Positions 57,020-64,000 of a stretch of DNA of 64,000 nucleotides are shown here, one piece after another. The number at the start of each line of letters is the position of its first letter. Within the stretch, counting starts at the first letter, position 1. Source of the DNA: Pandoraea pulmonicola (GTDB lineage Bacteria > Pseudomonadota > Gammaproteobacteria > Burkholderiales > Burkholderiaceae). Where the stretch lies: the NCBI RefSeq assembly GCF_000815105.2, contig NZ_CP010310.2, positions 2,666,001 to 2,730,000 on the forward strand, read 5' to 3'. Both the position numbers and the translations under genes were made by a program. The notes under the pieces are model-generated. The model did no database searches. It worked only from the letters and a program-made list of their open reading frames with translations, and was not told the DNA's origin.

Positions 57020-57820
57020 ATGAGCGAGACAGCAAAGCAAACGGAGCAGGAAGTTCTCTTCAAGCAGGTTGGCAAGGTGGCGGTGATTACCTTGAATCGT
57101 CCGCAGGCGCTCAACGCCTGGACCATTGCCATGCGCGAACTGATCATTGCGGCGCTGCAGCGCTACAACGCCGACGAGAGCGTGGCCGCCGTGATCATGA
57201 CCGGGGCGGGGCGTGCGTTTTCCGCCGGGCAGGATCTGGCCGAGGCGAAGCACTTCGACGGCGACACGGCCATCGAATGGATCAAGGGTTGGGAGCACTA
57301 CTACGACGTGATTCGCAGCCTGAAGAAGCCGCTCGTCATGGCGCTCAACGGCACGGCCGCTGGCTCGGCGTTCCAGGTTTCGCTGCTCGGCGACATACGC
57401 GTCGGGCATCCGGGCGTGCGCATGGGGCAGCCGGAGATCAATGCCGGCATCGCGAGCACGACCGGCCCGTGGATCATGAATCACATGCTGGGTCTGTCGC
57501 GCACGATCGAGCTCACGCTCACCGGCCGTCTGATGGACGCCGAGGAGTGTCATCGTCTCGGCCTCATCCATCACCTGGTGCCGGAAGACAAGGTGTTCGA
57601 AAAGGCGCTGGAGATTGCCACGGAGCTTGCCGCCAAGCCGCCGGTGGCGATGCGTCTGGACAAGCAGCGCTTCCGCGAGATGACCGAAGGCACGTTCCAG
57701 GACGCCATCGCGGCGGGCATGCGCATTCAGCGCGAGTCGTACGAGTCGGGCGAGCCGGCGCGCATGATGGCCGAGTTCTTTGCCAAGCGCGCGGCCAGGA
57801 CCGGGGCGGCAAGCGCCTGA
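57020..57820 (+). CDS. Enoyl-CoA hydratase/isomerase (crotonase) family protein with one altered catalytic residue
   Basis: A 266-residue crotonase. The oxyanion-hole segments are intact (AFSAGQDL near 67-74, GTAAGSAF near 111-118). The position of the first catalytic Glu (Glu144 in rat hydratase) is Gln119, while the second (in QPEINAG) is kept as Glu139. Enzymes with one Glu often act as isomerases or other crotonases rather than hydratases. It is the first gene of the operon, with GGAG five bases before the ATG. The N-terminal 12 residues are an extension. Its substrate is an acyl-CoA, presumably made by the ligase at the end of the operon. Confidence 0.88.
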   Translation: MSETAKQTEQEVLFKQVGKVAVITLNRPQALNAWTIAMRELIIAALQRYNADESVAAVIMTGAGRAFSAGQDLAEAKHFDGDTAIEWIKGWEHYYDVIRSLKKPLVMALNGTAAGSAFQVSLLGDIRVGHPGVRMGQPEINAGIASTTGPWIMNHMLGLSRTIELTLTGRLMDAEECHRLGLIHHLVPEDKVFEKALEIATELAAKPPVAMRLDKQRFREMTEGTFQDAIAAGMRIQRESYESGEPARMMAEFFAKRAARTGAASA

Positions 57821-57946
57821 CGACGAAAGCCGCCGTCGAGCGGCGTCTCGCCGCGCGCGCCATGCGCCACCGAGCCGGGCGCGGCGCGGCATTCACCACT
57901 ACCGGGCATGCCTGTCGCGCCTGTCCACACGTTAGCGGAGTTACCC

Positions 57947-59029
57947 ATGTCCTATTCGCACGACCCGCAAAACCCGTCCCGCCGCCGTTTGCTGCAAGTC
58001 GCCGGCGCTACCGCGCTGGCCGGTGCGCTGCCGATGGCGGCATCGCGCATCGCGCATGCGCAGGCCAGGCAATTGATCGTTTCCGACCCGGGCGGTCCGT
58101 ACACCGTCGCCTATCGCCGTGCGTTCTACGATCCGTTCGAGAAAGCCACCGGCATCAAGGTGGTCAGTGTGGCGCGCGATTCGCAGCCGGTGGCGCAGTT
58201 CGCGGCAATGGTGCAGACGAAGAACTTCGTGTGGGACGTGACCACGCTCACACTCTCGGCCGATATCCCGTATCTCGAATCGAAGGGCTTTCTCGAGCCC
58301 GTCGGCATGAAGGCGGCCGACTTCCCGGGCATCATGCCCGAGGCCGTGACGGCCGACTGGCTGGGCGTGGACGTCTATTCGACCGTGCTGGCCTATCGCA
58401 CCGACAAGTTCTCCAAGGAAGCGCCGCAGACGTGGGCCGACTTCTGGGACGTGAAGCGCTTCCCGGGCCGTCGCTCGCTGCGTCGCAGCCCGCTCGACAC
58501 GCTCGAGCAAGCCCTCATGGCCGACGGCGTGCCCATCGACAAGCTGTACCCGCTCGATCTCGATCGCGCGTTCAAGTCGCTCGACCGCATCAAGCCGCAC
58601 ATCAATCTGTGGTGGACGTCGGGCGCGCAGGCCATGCAGGCGATCCAGAGCGGCGACGTGGACATGATGTCGACGTGGAATGGCCGCGCGCAGGCCGCCA
58701 TCGACAACAAGGCGCCGGTGAAGATCGTCTGGAACCAGGGCCTCTATTCCATCGAAGGTTGGGGGATCCCGAAGGGCACGCCGCGCGCCGAGTTCGCCCG
58801 CCAGTTCGTGCGCTTCTGCGGCGATCCGGCGCGTCAGGCACTGATCACGCAGGATCTCGCGTACGGTCCCACCAACCTCAAGGCGTTCGACGCCATTCCG
58901 AAAGATCGCGCACCGCTGCTGCCGACCGCGCCCGCCAACCTCAAGGGCATGCGTCTGCCTAGCCCGCAATGGTGGGCCGAGAATCGCACGAAGGCCACCG
59001 AGCGTTTCAACGCGTGGCTGTTGTCGTAA
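57947..59029 (+). CDS. ABC transporter periplasmic binding protein, PotD/spermidine-like
   Basis: A 360-residue secreted protein with a Tat-type twin-arginine start (SRRRLLQVAGATALAG, cleavage near residue 38). The PBP2 fold follows (LIVSDPGGPYTVAYRR, then WDVTTLTLSADIPYLE, and NLWWTSGAQAMQAIQSGD). It is closest to binding proteins for polyamine- or putrescine-like compounds and for related organic cations. A Tat route suggests folding in the cytoplasm. It is followed 34 bases later by the ATPase. The cargo is unknown; a quaternary ammonium or carnitine-like acid is a guess from the neighbouring genes. Confidence 0.9.
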   Translation: MSYSHDPQNPSRRRLLQVAGATALAGALPMAASRIAHAQARQLIVSDPGGPYTVAYRRAFYDPFEKATGIKVVSVARDSQPVAQFAAMVQTKNFVWDVTTLTLSADIPYLESKGFLEPVGMKAADFPGIMPEAVTADWLGVDVYSTVLAYRTDKFSKEAPQTWADFWDVKRFPGRRSLRRSPLDTLEQALMADGVPIDKLYPLDLDRAFKSLDRIKPHINLWWTSGAQAMQAIQSGDVDMMSTWNGRAQAAIDNKAPVKIVWNQGLYSIEGWGIPKGTPRAEFARQFVRFCGDPARQALITQDLAYGPTNLKAFDAIPKDRAPLLPTAPANLKGMRLPSPQWWAENRTKATERFNAWLLS

Positions 59030-59063
59030 GTCGTCGGGCGTCACGGAGCAGGATGAGCAGAAC

Positions 59064-60158
59064 ATGAGTACCAAACTGGAAACCATCGGTCTTGCCAAGA
59101 CTTATCGCGAGACCCCCGCGCTTCTGCCGACCGACCTGCGGGTGGCGGCGGGAGAGTTTCTTACGCTGCTCGGACCGTCCGGTTCGGGCAAGACCACGCT
59201 GTTGCAGATGATCTCGGGACTGGTCGAACCGAGCGCGGGACAACTGCTCATCGACGGGCGCGACGCCACGCACGATGCGCCCGGCAAGCGGGGCATCGGC
59301 ATGGTCTTCCAAAGCTATGCGCTCTTTCCGCACATGAGTGTCTGGGAAAACGTGGCGTACGGTCTGCGCATGCGCAAGCTGCCGCGCGCCGAGCTCGCGC
59401 CGGCAGTCGATGCGGCGCTGGCAATGGTGAAGATGCAGGCATTCGCGCAGCGCCTTCCGTCCGAGCTCTCGGGCGGCCAGCAGCAACGCATCGCGCTGGC
59501 GCGCTGCTTCGCGTTTCGTCCGTCGATCATCCTGCTCGATGAACCGCTCGGCGCGCTCGACAAGAAACTGCGCGAGCACATGCAGCTCGAGATTCGCCGG
59601 CTGCATCAGGAACTGGGCGCAACCTTCATCTACGTCACGCACGATCAGGACGAGGCGCTCACGCTCTCCGATCGCATTTGCCTGATGAACCAGGCGCGCA
59701 TCGAGCAGATCGGCACGCCGGCACAGCTGTACGACCGGCCGGCCACGCGCTTCGCCGCCGACTTCCTGGGGCATTCGAACTTGCTCGACGGCGTGGTCGA
59801 ACGATTGGCGGACGGCCGCGTTGCGCTGCGTGTCGGTGATCGGCTAGTGCCGGTCGGCCCGAGCGCCGATCTGCCGTCGGCCGGCGAGGCGAGCCTGCTG
59901 GTGCGCCCGGAGGCGGCGCGACTGACCTCGCCCGAAGACGGGGCGCTTGCCGGCACGATCCGGGAAGTGGTTTTCCTGGGTTCGGATACGCGCGCCATCG
60001 TCTCGCTCGGCCGGGACGGCGCGCATCGGACAGATGGCGCCGGCGACGGCGAGGGCGCCGCCTTCACGGTGCGTTGTCCGCGCGAGCTGACGCCGCGTGT
60101 GGGCGATCGCGTGGGGCTCGCGTGGGACCATGGACGCGCCACGTTGCTCACGCGCTGA
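59064..60158 (+). CDS. ABC importer ATP-binding protein, PotA/CysA-like
   Basis: A 364-residue ATPase with a complete ABC domain: Walker A GPSGSGKTT near residue 38, signature LSGGQQQR near 139, Walker B IILLDEPLGALDKK near 157 and the H-loop VTHDQDEAL near 193. A C-terminal TOBE-type domain occupies 250-364. It drives the fused permease that follows. The ATG lies 34 bases after the binding-protein stop. The PotA-like architecture agrees with the PotD-like receptor. Confidence 0.93.
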   Translation: MSTKLETIGLAKTYRETPALLPTDLRVAAGEFLTLLGPSGSGKTTLLQMISGLVEPSAGQLLIDGRDATHDAPGKRGIGMVFQSYALFPHMSVWENVAYGLRMRKLPRAELAPAVDAALAMVKMQAFAQRLPSELSGGQQQRIALARCFAFRPSIILLDEPLGALDKKLREHMQLEIRRLHQELGATFIYVTHDQDEALTLSDRICLMNQARIEQIGTPAQLYDRPATRFAADFLGHSNLLDGVVERLADGRVALRVGDRLVPVGPSADLPSAGEASLLVRPEAARLTSPEDGALAGTIREVVFLGSDTRAIVSLGRDGAHRTDGAGDGEGAAFTVRCPRELTPRVGDRVGLAWDHGRATLLTR

Positions 60159-60201
60159 GCTTCCAACATTCGCCAAGTCGTTAGCATCTGGAGTATTTGC
60201 C

Positions 60202-61959
60202 ATGTGGCTTGTTCAACGCCTGCCTCAGGCGGGGGCCCGTATTGCCTGGCCGAAGCATCTGGCCCGGTGGTTGCCGGCCTTGCCCGCGTTGTTGTTCCTC
60301 GCGGTGTTCTTCATCGTGCCGGTCGTCGAGATCCTGCAAGGCGGGCTGTACGACGGCGATGGCGTGCTGTCGGTCGCCCAGTTCGCCCGGATGACGCATT
60401 CGGCCGTGTATGTGAAGGTGCTTGCGTCCACCTTTTGGATTGCATTCCTGACCGCCGCGCTCAGCGTCCTGCTGGGCTATCCCGTCGCGTATTTGCTGGC
60501 GCGTCTGTCGGCGCGTTCGCGCGAGCGTTGGCTGCTGTGGATCGTGCTACCGTTCTGGACGAGCTATCTCGTCAAGACCTATGCGTGGATGCTGCTGTTG
60601 TCCAAGACCGGTCTGCTCACCCTGGTGGCGACGCACCTCGGGCTGCTCGATGGCGCGGGAACACTCGCGCCGTCGCTGACCGGTGTGCTGATCGGCATGG
60701 TCCACGCCATGCTGCCGCTCGCCGTGATGACGATGCTGCCCATCATGCGCGGCATCAACATGCAGCTCGTGCAGGCGGCGCAGACACTCGGCGCCGATCG
60801 CGCCACCGGCTTCTTCACGGTGTTCCTGCCGCTGTCCGGGCCGGGTGCGGCGGCGGCCGGGCTGCTCGTCTTCATCACGAGCCTGGGCTTTTTCATCGTG
60901 CCGGCGCTGCTTGGCTCGCCGCGTGAATCGATGGTGGCGCAGCTCGTCATTTCCTCCGTGCTGGAACTGTTCGATCTGCGCTTTGCCGGGGCGCTCTCGA
61001 CCGTCCTGCTGCTGTGTTCCATCGTCGTGTTCTTCGTGTACGACCGCGTGGTCGGCCTGTCGTCGCTCGCCGGCGAAGCGCCCGAGCGCCGCGGCGGCGG
61101 GCAGGGTGGCCGCCTGGTGCCGGTGCTGATGACGGTCGGACGTCTGGCGGGCAAGCTGTCGTTCACGCGTGGCGGAGGGGGAAGCGCACACGGCGGTTTT
61201 GGCTTGAAGGCCTACACCTGGGTGATCGTGCTGGCGCTGGTGCTGCCGATCGCCTTCGTGGTACCGCTGGCGTTCACCAAGCAATCGTTCGTGGCGTTCC
61301 CACCGGAACTGTTCACGATGAAGTGGTTCGTGGCGTTTCTCGAATCGAGCGTGTGGCAGGCCGCGTTGCTGCGCTCGCTCGGTGTGGGGTTCGCCACGGC
61401 CGCGCTTGCGCTCGTGCTCGGTTTCGGGGCGAGCCTTGCGCTTGTGCGCCTGCCGTCGCGCTGGCGCAAGCCGCTGTTCGCCGTCTTCATCGCACCGTTG
61501 ATCGTGCCGCGCATCGTGGTGGCGGTCGGATTGCTGTATCTGTTCGCCCGGTGGGAGTTGGCCGGCACCAACGCGGGGCTCGTCATCGGTCATACCGTGC
61601 TGGCGATTCCTTACGTGGTGGTCACGCTGTCCGCGAGCTTCAAGCGTTTCGACTGGCGGCTCGACGACGCGGCCAAGATGCTCGGCGCGTCGGCCTTCAC
61701 GCGGGTGCGCACCGTACTGCTGCCGTTGCTTGCGGCGAGCCTCGGGTCCGCCTTTCTGTTCGCGTTCATCGTGTCGTTCGACGACCTGACCATCGCGATC
61801 TTCGTGTCCGGCGGCATCAACACCACGCTGCCCAAGCAGATGTGGGACGACATCCAGCTTGCGGTCACCCCGACGCTTGCTGCCGTGGCGACCTCGCTTG
61901 TGTTCCTGATGGCCTTCGTCGTGTGGCTGTCTTCGATCTTCAAACGCAAGAGCTATTGA
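60202..61959 (+). CDS. Fused two-domain ABC permease (PotB-PotC-like)
   Basis: A 585-residue inner-membrane protein carrying two permease units in one chain. Each has six helices and its own EAA loop: VQAAQTLGADRATGF in the first half (near residue 190) and DDAAKMLGASAFTRVR in the second (near residue 490). A roughly 60-residue Gly-rich cytosolic linker (ERRGGGQGGR and so on) joins them. Two separate genes are the norm in polyamine importers. The ATG at 60202 has GGAG eight bases upstream. The frame starts earlier, at 60097, within the ATPase gene, but that part is not real. Confidence 0.9.
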   Translation: MWLVQRLPQAGARIAWPKHLARWLPALPALLFLAVFFIVPVVEILQGGLYDGDGVLSVAQFARMTHSAVYVKVLASTFWIAFLTAALSVLLGYPVAYLLARLSARSRERWLLWIVLPFWTSYLVKTYAWMLLLSKTGLLTLVATHLGLLDGAGTLAPSLTGVLIGMVHAMLPLAVMTMLPIMRGINMQLVQAAQTLGADRATGFFTVFLPLSGPGAAAAGLLVFITSLGFFIVPALLGSPRESMVAQLVISSVLELFDLRFAGALSTVLLLCSIVVFFVYDRVVGLSSLAGEAPERRGGGQGGRLVPVLMTVGRLAGKLSFTRGGGGSAHGGFGLKAYTWVIVLALVLPIAFVVPLAFTKQSFVAFPPELFTMKWFVAFLESSVWQAALLRSLGVGFATAALALVLGFGASLALVRLPSRWRKPLFAVFIAPLIVPRIVVAVGLLYLFARWELAGTNAGLVIGHTVLAIPYVVVTLSASFKRFDWRLDDAAKMLGASAFTRVRTVLLPLLAASLGSAFLFAFIVSFDDLTIAIFVSGGINTTLPKQMWDDIQLAVTPTLAAVATSLVFLMAFVVWLSSIFKRKSY

Positions 61960-61983
61960 TTACCGATATCCGCGGATTTCCGT

Positions 61984-63639
61984 ATGCCCATCTCCAATGT
62001 TGCCCGAGTTGCGCCGTCGAGCGCACAGTCTGCGTCGATGTTTGATGTACCGCAAACCGCTTCACATCCTTATACAAAGTACTTCCCCCAGCGGGCCGAG
62101 GGCGACCGGCTCGATGTCGTGCCGCTGCTCATGGCGGGCTTGCGCGGCGCATCGACTCATCCCGTCGTCGTATTCGAGGGCGACGCGATCGATCGCCCGC
62201 AGATGGCTGCCCGTGTGGGCGCCATGCAAGGGTGGTTGGCCGCGCAGGGCCTGGTGCCCGGTGATCGCGTGGCGGTCATGCTTGGCAACAGCGCGGCGCA
62301 GGTCGCGCTGATCTATGCCTTGATGCTCTCGGGACTCGTGTGGGTGCCGGTCAACACGCGGCTCAAAGGGGATGGCATCGAGTATCTGCTCGGGCATGCC
62401 AAGCCGAAACTGCTGATTGCCGAACCGGCGTTCGCGGAGGTGCTCGACGCCGGCGTTGCGCTGGCGGCTCGGCAGCCGGGGCATCACGGGCCGAGCGTCG
62501 TGCGCCGGATGCTCTCCGACGTCATGGCGCAGGCCGACGCCTTCGCGGGCATGGCGCCACGAGCGGCCGCACTGACGCCGGCATCCGTGCTGTGCATCAT
62601 CTACACGTCGGGAACGACCGGCGCGCCCAAGGGCGTATTGTTCACGCACCGGATGATGCGCATTGCGAGCGAGGCGGCGTTGCAAGTGGCCGATGCGCGC
62701 GACGGTGACCGCTTGTTCCTGTGGGAGCCGCTGTGCCACATCGGCGGGGCGCAAATGTTGCTGTTGCCGTTTCTGGCTGACGTCGAGATGCATATCGTGG
62801 AGCGCTTTTCCGCGAGTCGTTTCTGGGCGCAGTGCGGGGCGGCGCAGGCCACGCACCTGCATTATCTGGGTGGCATTCTGGACATTCTCATGCAGTTGCC
62901 GCGCGACGCGCAGCCGGCGCAAAACAGTCTTCGTGTGGCGTGGGGCGCCGGGGTGTCGGCGAGCGCGTGGCGAGCGACGAGCGAGCGTCTTCAATGCACG
63001 TTGCGGGAGTGTTACGGCATGACCGAATGCTCGAGTTTCGCCACACTCAACGACGCTGACGTGCCGGGTTCCATCGGCCATGCCTTACCGTGGCTGACGC
63101 TGGAGTTGCTTGACGACGACGGCAGTTCGGTGGCGGATGGGGAGCCGGGCGAGATCGTGCTGTCCAGCGAGGTGGAGGGTGTATTCCTGCCGGGGTATCT
63201 CGACAATCCCGAGGCCACGGCCAAGGCATTGCGCGATGGCAAGTTGTTTACCGGCGATAGTGCGCGGCGGGGTGCAGATGGCAGTCTGGTTTTCATCGGC
63301 CGGCGCACGGACAGTATGCGGGTGCGAGGCGAGAACGTGTCGGCGTGGGAAATCGAGCGTGTGTTTGCGCGTCATCCGGCTGTGGCGGCGTGTGCGGCCA
63401 TTGGAGTGGCGAGCGATATAGGCGAGCAGGACATCATGCTTTACGTGCAGTTTCGCGAGGGTCAGGTGCTGGAGTGGACGGTGCTGTCGCAATGGGCGGC
63501 GGACAAGCTCGCCAGCTACCAGCGACCACGATACTATCGCGAGACGGTGCGTTTCGAGACCACGCCATCGGAGCGTATTCGAAAGCACTTGCTTTCACGC
63601 GACACGGCCCCGGCATGGGACATGACCAAAGCAAAATAA
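61984..63639 (+). CDS. Acyl-CoA ligase/AMP-forming synthetase (carnitine-CoA-ligase-like) with Arg at the catalytic Lys position
   Basis: A 551-residue ANL-superfamily enzyme. The ATP motif is IIYTSGTTGAPKG near residue 207, A5-type YGMTECSS near 338, and the A8 hinge RRTDSMRVRGENVSAWEIE near 440. The A10 region reads TTPSERIRKHLL: the residue that is normally the catalytic Lys (as in TPTGK or TPTEK) is Arg531. Overall the sequence resembles crotonobetaine/carnitine-CoA ligases. It probably activates the acid brought in by the ABC importer. The change could lower adenylation, or a neighbouring Lys (534) might serve. An internal Met19 is an alternative start. Confidence 0.88.
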   Translation: MPISNVARVAPSSAQSASMFDVPQTASHPYTKYFPQRAEGDRLDVVPLLMAGLRGASTHPVVVFEGDAIDRPQMAARVGAMQGWLAAQGLVPGDRVAVMLGNSAAQVALIYALMLSGLVWVPVNTRLKGDGIEYLLGHAKPKLLIAEPAFAEVLDAGVALAARQPGHHGPSVVRRMLSDVMAQADAFAGMAPRAAALTPASVLCIIYTSGTTGAPKGVLFTHRMMRIASEAALQVADARDGDRLFLWEPLCHIGGAQMLLLPFLADVEMHIVERFSASRFWAQCGAAQATHLHYLGGILDILMQLPRDAQPAQNSLRVAWGAGVSASAWRATSERLQCTLRECYGMTECSSFATLNDADVPGSIGHALPWLTLELLDDDGSSVADGEPGEIVLSSEVEGVFLPGYLDNPEATAKALRDGKLFTGDSARRGADGSLVFIGRRTDSMRVRGENVSAWEIERVFARHPAVAACAAIGVASDIGEQDIMLYVQFREGQVLEWTVLSQWAADKLASYQRPRYYRETVRFETTPSERIRKHLLSRDTAPAWDMTKAK

Positions 63640-63683
63640 CACCAAAGGCATGTGAAGAAGACTGGGGGGCAAAGAGGTGGGGA

Positions 63684-63754
63684 GCCGGACCGGGGCCCCT
63701 TTCTGCAGCGAGTTGGGTTTATGTTTGAGAGGCGGAAAGGGGCCCCGGTCCGGC
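63684..63754. repeat. Long perfect inverted repeat after the ligase gene
   Basis: A 20-bp perfect stem (63684-63703 with 63735-63754) encloses a 31-base loop. The arms are GC-rich with four-base G and C runs. There is no T tract on the plus strand, so it is not a typical terminator. It could be a transcription roadblock, an mRNA-stabilising end or a copy of a dispersed repeat. Confidence 0.85.
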
Positions 63755-63834
63755 GGGGCGGGTGACAGTGCGAGAGAGGGGGGGCGACCTCGATCCAAGG
63801 CAGTGCGGGACGATTGGCGACCTAACTCTTATCG

Positions 63835-63854
63835 CATAAAGATAGAGCTTTATG
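63835..63854. promoter_or_regulatory. Palindrome in the promoter of the partial regulator gene
   Basis: CATAAAG-N6-CTTTATG, a perfect 7-bp dyad inside an AT-rich stretch (63825-63868). Outer arms TTATC (63829) and GATAA (63862-63866) extend the symmetry imperfectly. It lies about 46 bases before the putative start at 63900. Confidence 0.7.
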
Positions 63855-63899
63855 TTTATGAGATAATCCGAAACTGCCTGCCCCCAATCCAACATCACT

Positions 63900-64000
63900 G
63901 TGGCCACCACCAAAACACCTCGTGCCCGCGCCAAAGCGGCTGCCGTTGTCGATACGCCGATCCTGTCCGGCTCGCCGGCCGAGTCGACCCTCTACGTTCA
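63900..64000 (+). CDS. N-terminus of a probable IclR-family regulator (runs off the window)
   Basis: From GTG at 63900 the frame is open to the window end and reads as an Ala/Thr/Lys-rich leader followed by SPAESTLYV. IclR regulators of Burkholderiales often begin with such a leader and a TLYVQS segment before their winged helix. Only 33 codons are visible, there is no ribosome binding site of note, and no domain is in view, so the assignment is tentative. An AT-rich palindromic promoter precedes it. Confidence 0.4.
   Translation, partial: MATTKTPRARAKAAAVVDTPILSGSPAESTLYV

Noticed and set aside
60097..60201. Upstream start for the fused permease inside the ATPase gene
   Set aside because: The added residues are not hydrophobic or conserved, and a ribosome binding site is present before the ATG at 60202.

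Overview
The window is about 64 kb of very GC-rich, densely coded bacterial DNA. It looks like the chromosome of a Burkholderiales bacterium, most probably Pandoraea or a close relative. The reasons are the codon usage, a complete fdsGBA-fdhD-fdsD formate dehydrogenase operon next to an fdsR-like regulator, DUF3325/DUF3649/PepSY siderophore genes, an HU protein of beta-proteobacterial type and a pel gene set. The genus assignment is inference. I saw no rRNA, tRNA, IS element, integrase, phage module or CRISPR array, and base composition is fairly even, so this reads as core or long-resident DNA.

Region 1 (1-8.6 kb) is a purine/nucleoside module: the end of an 8-oxoguanine deaminase, a LysR regulator, and a divergent BMP-type ABC importer (double ATPase, two permeases, lipoprotein) closed by a terminator. 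The ABC-F ATPase ybiT follows. Region 2 (8.8-15.4 kb) holds an aldehyde dehydrogenase, a DUF1289 protein, a half-size EamA protein, outer-membrane phospholipase A, and a tandem c-di-GMP phosphodiesterase / diguanylate cyclase pair. Region 3 (15.7-22.1 kb) holds a type II sulfide:quinone oxidoreductase, a divergent cadR-cadA metal resistance pair with a MerR-type 19-bp-spacer promoter, a CHAD protein and HU.

Region 4 (22.7-30.7 kb) holds a calcineurin-like phosphodiesterase, then pelD-pelE-pelF-pelG, overlapping or abutting and evidently co-translated. These encode the c-di-GMP-gated inner-membrane synthase for Pel exopolysaccharide, but pelA, pelB and pelC are not beside them. A ferredoxin-NADP reductase and a bidirectional terminator follow. 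Region 5 (30.7-36.7 kb) is a Fur-box-associated siderophore operon (DUF3325, DUF3649, PepSY reductase-like protein, TonB receptor) and a fatty acid desaturase.

Region 6 (36.8-47.3 kb) is formate metabolism. A YdeP-type molybdopterin oxidoreductase, overlapping a small winged-helix gene, diverges from the fdsR-like regulator, and fdsGBA-fdhD-fdsD follows. The fds promoter region carries two near-identical dyads whose centres are exactly 200 bp apart. Region 7 (47.3-56.5 kb) is mixed: a small acidic protein with an internal duplication, a coiled-coil protein, a PhyH dioxygenase, an NSS transporter, glutathione reductase, a secreted protein, a DASS transporter with an Ldh2-family dehydrogenase (preceded by a GGAGTAA repeat that forms Met-Glu-stop mini-ORFs), and an orphan F1 epsilon subunit.

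Region 8 (56.9-64 kb) looks like an uptake-and-activation operon for an unidentified acid: a crotonase with an altered catalytic Glu, a PotD-like binding protein, a PotA-like ATPase, a fused two-in-one permease and an acyl-CoA ligase with Arg at the usual catalytic Lys. A 20-bp perfect stem and a palindromic promoter lie before the start of a probable IclR-type regulator that runs off the window. The least explained items are the pelDEFG set without its export partners, the Region 8 pathway, the paired fds operators, the mini-ORF leader and the orphan atpC.
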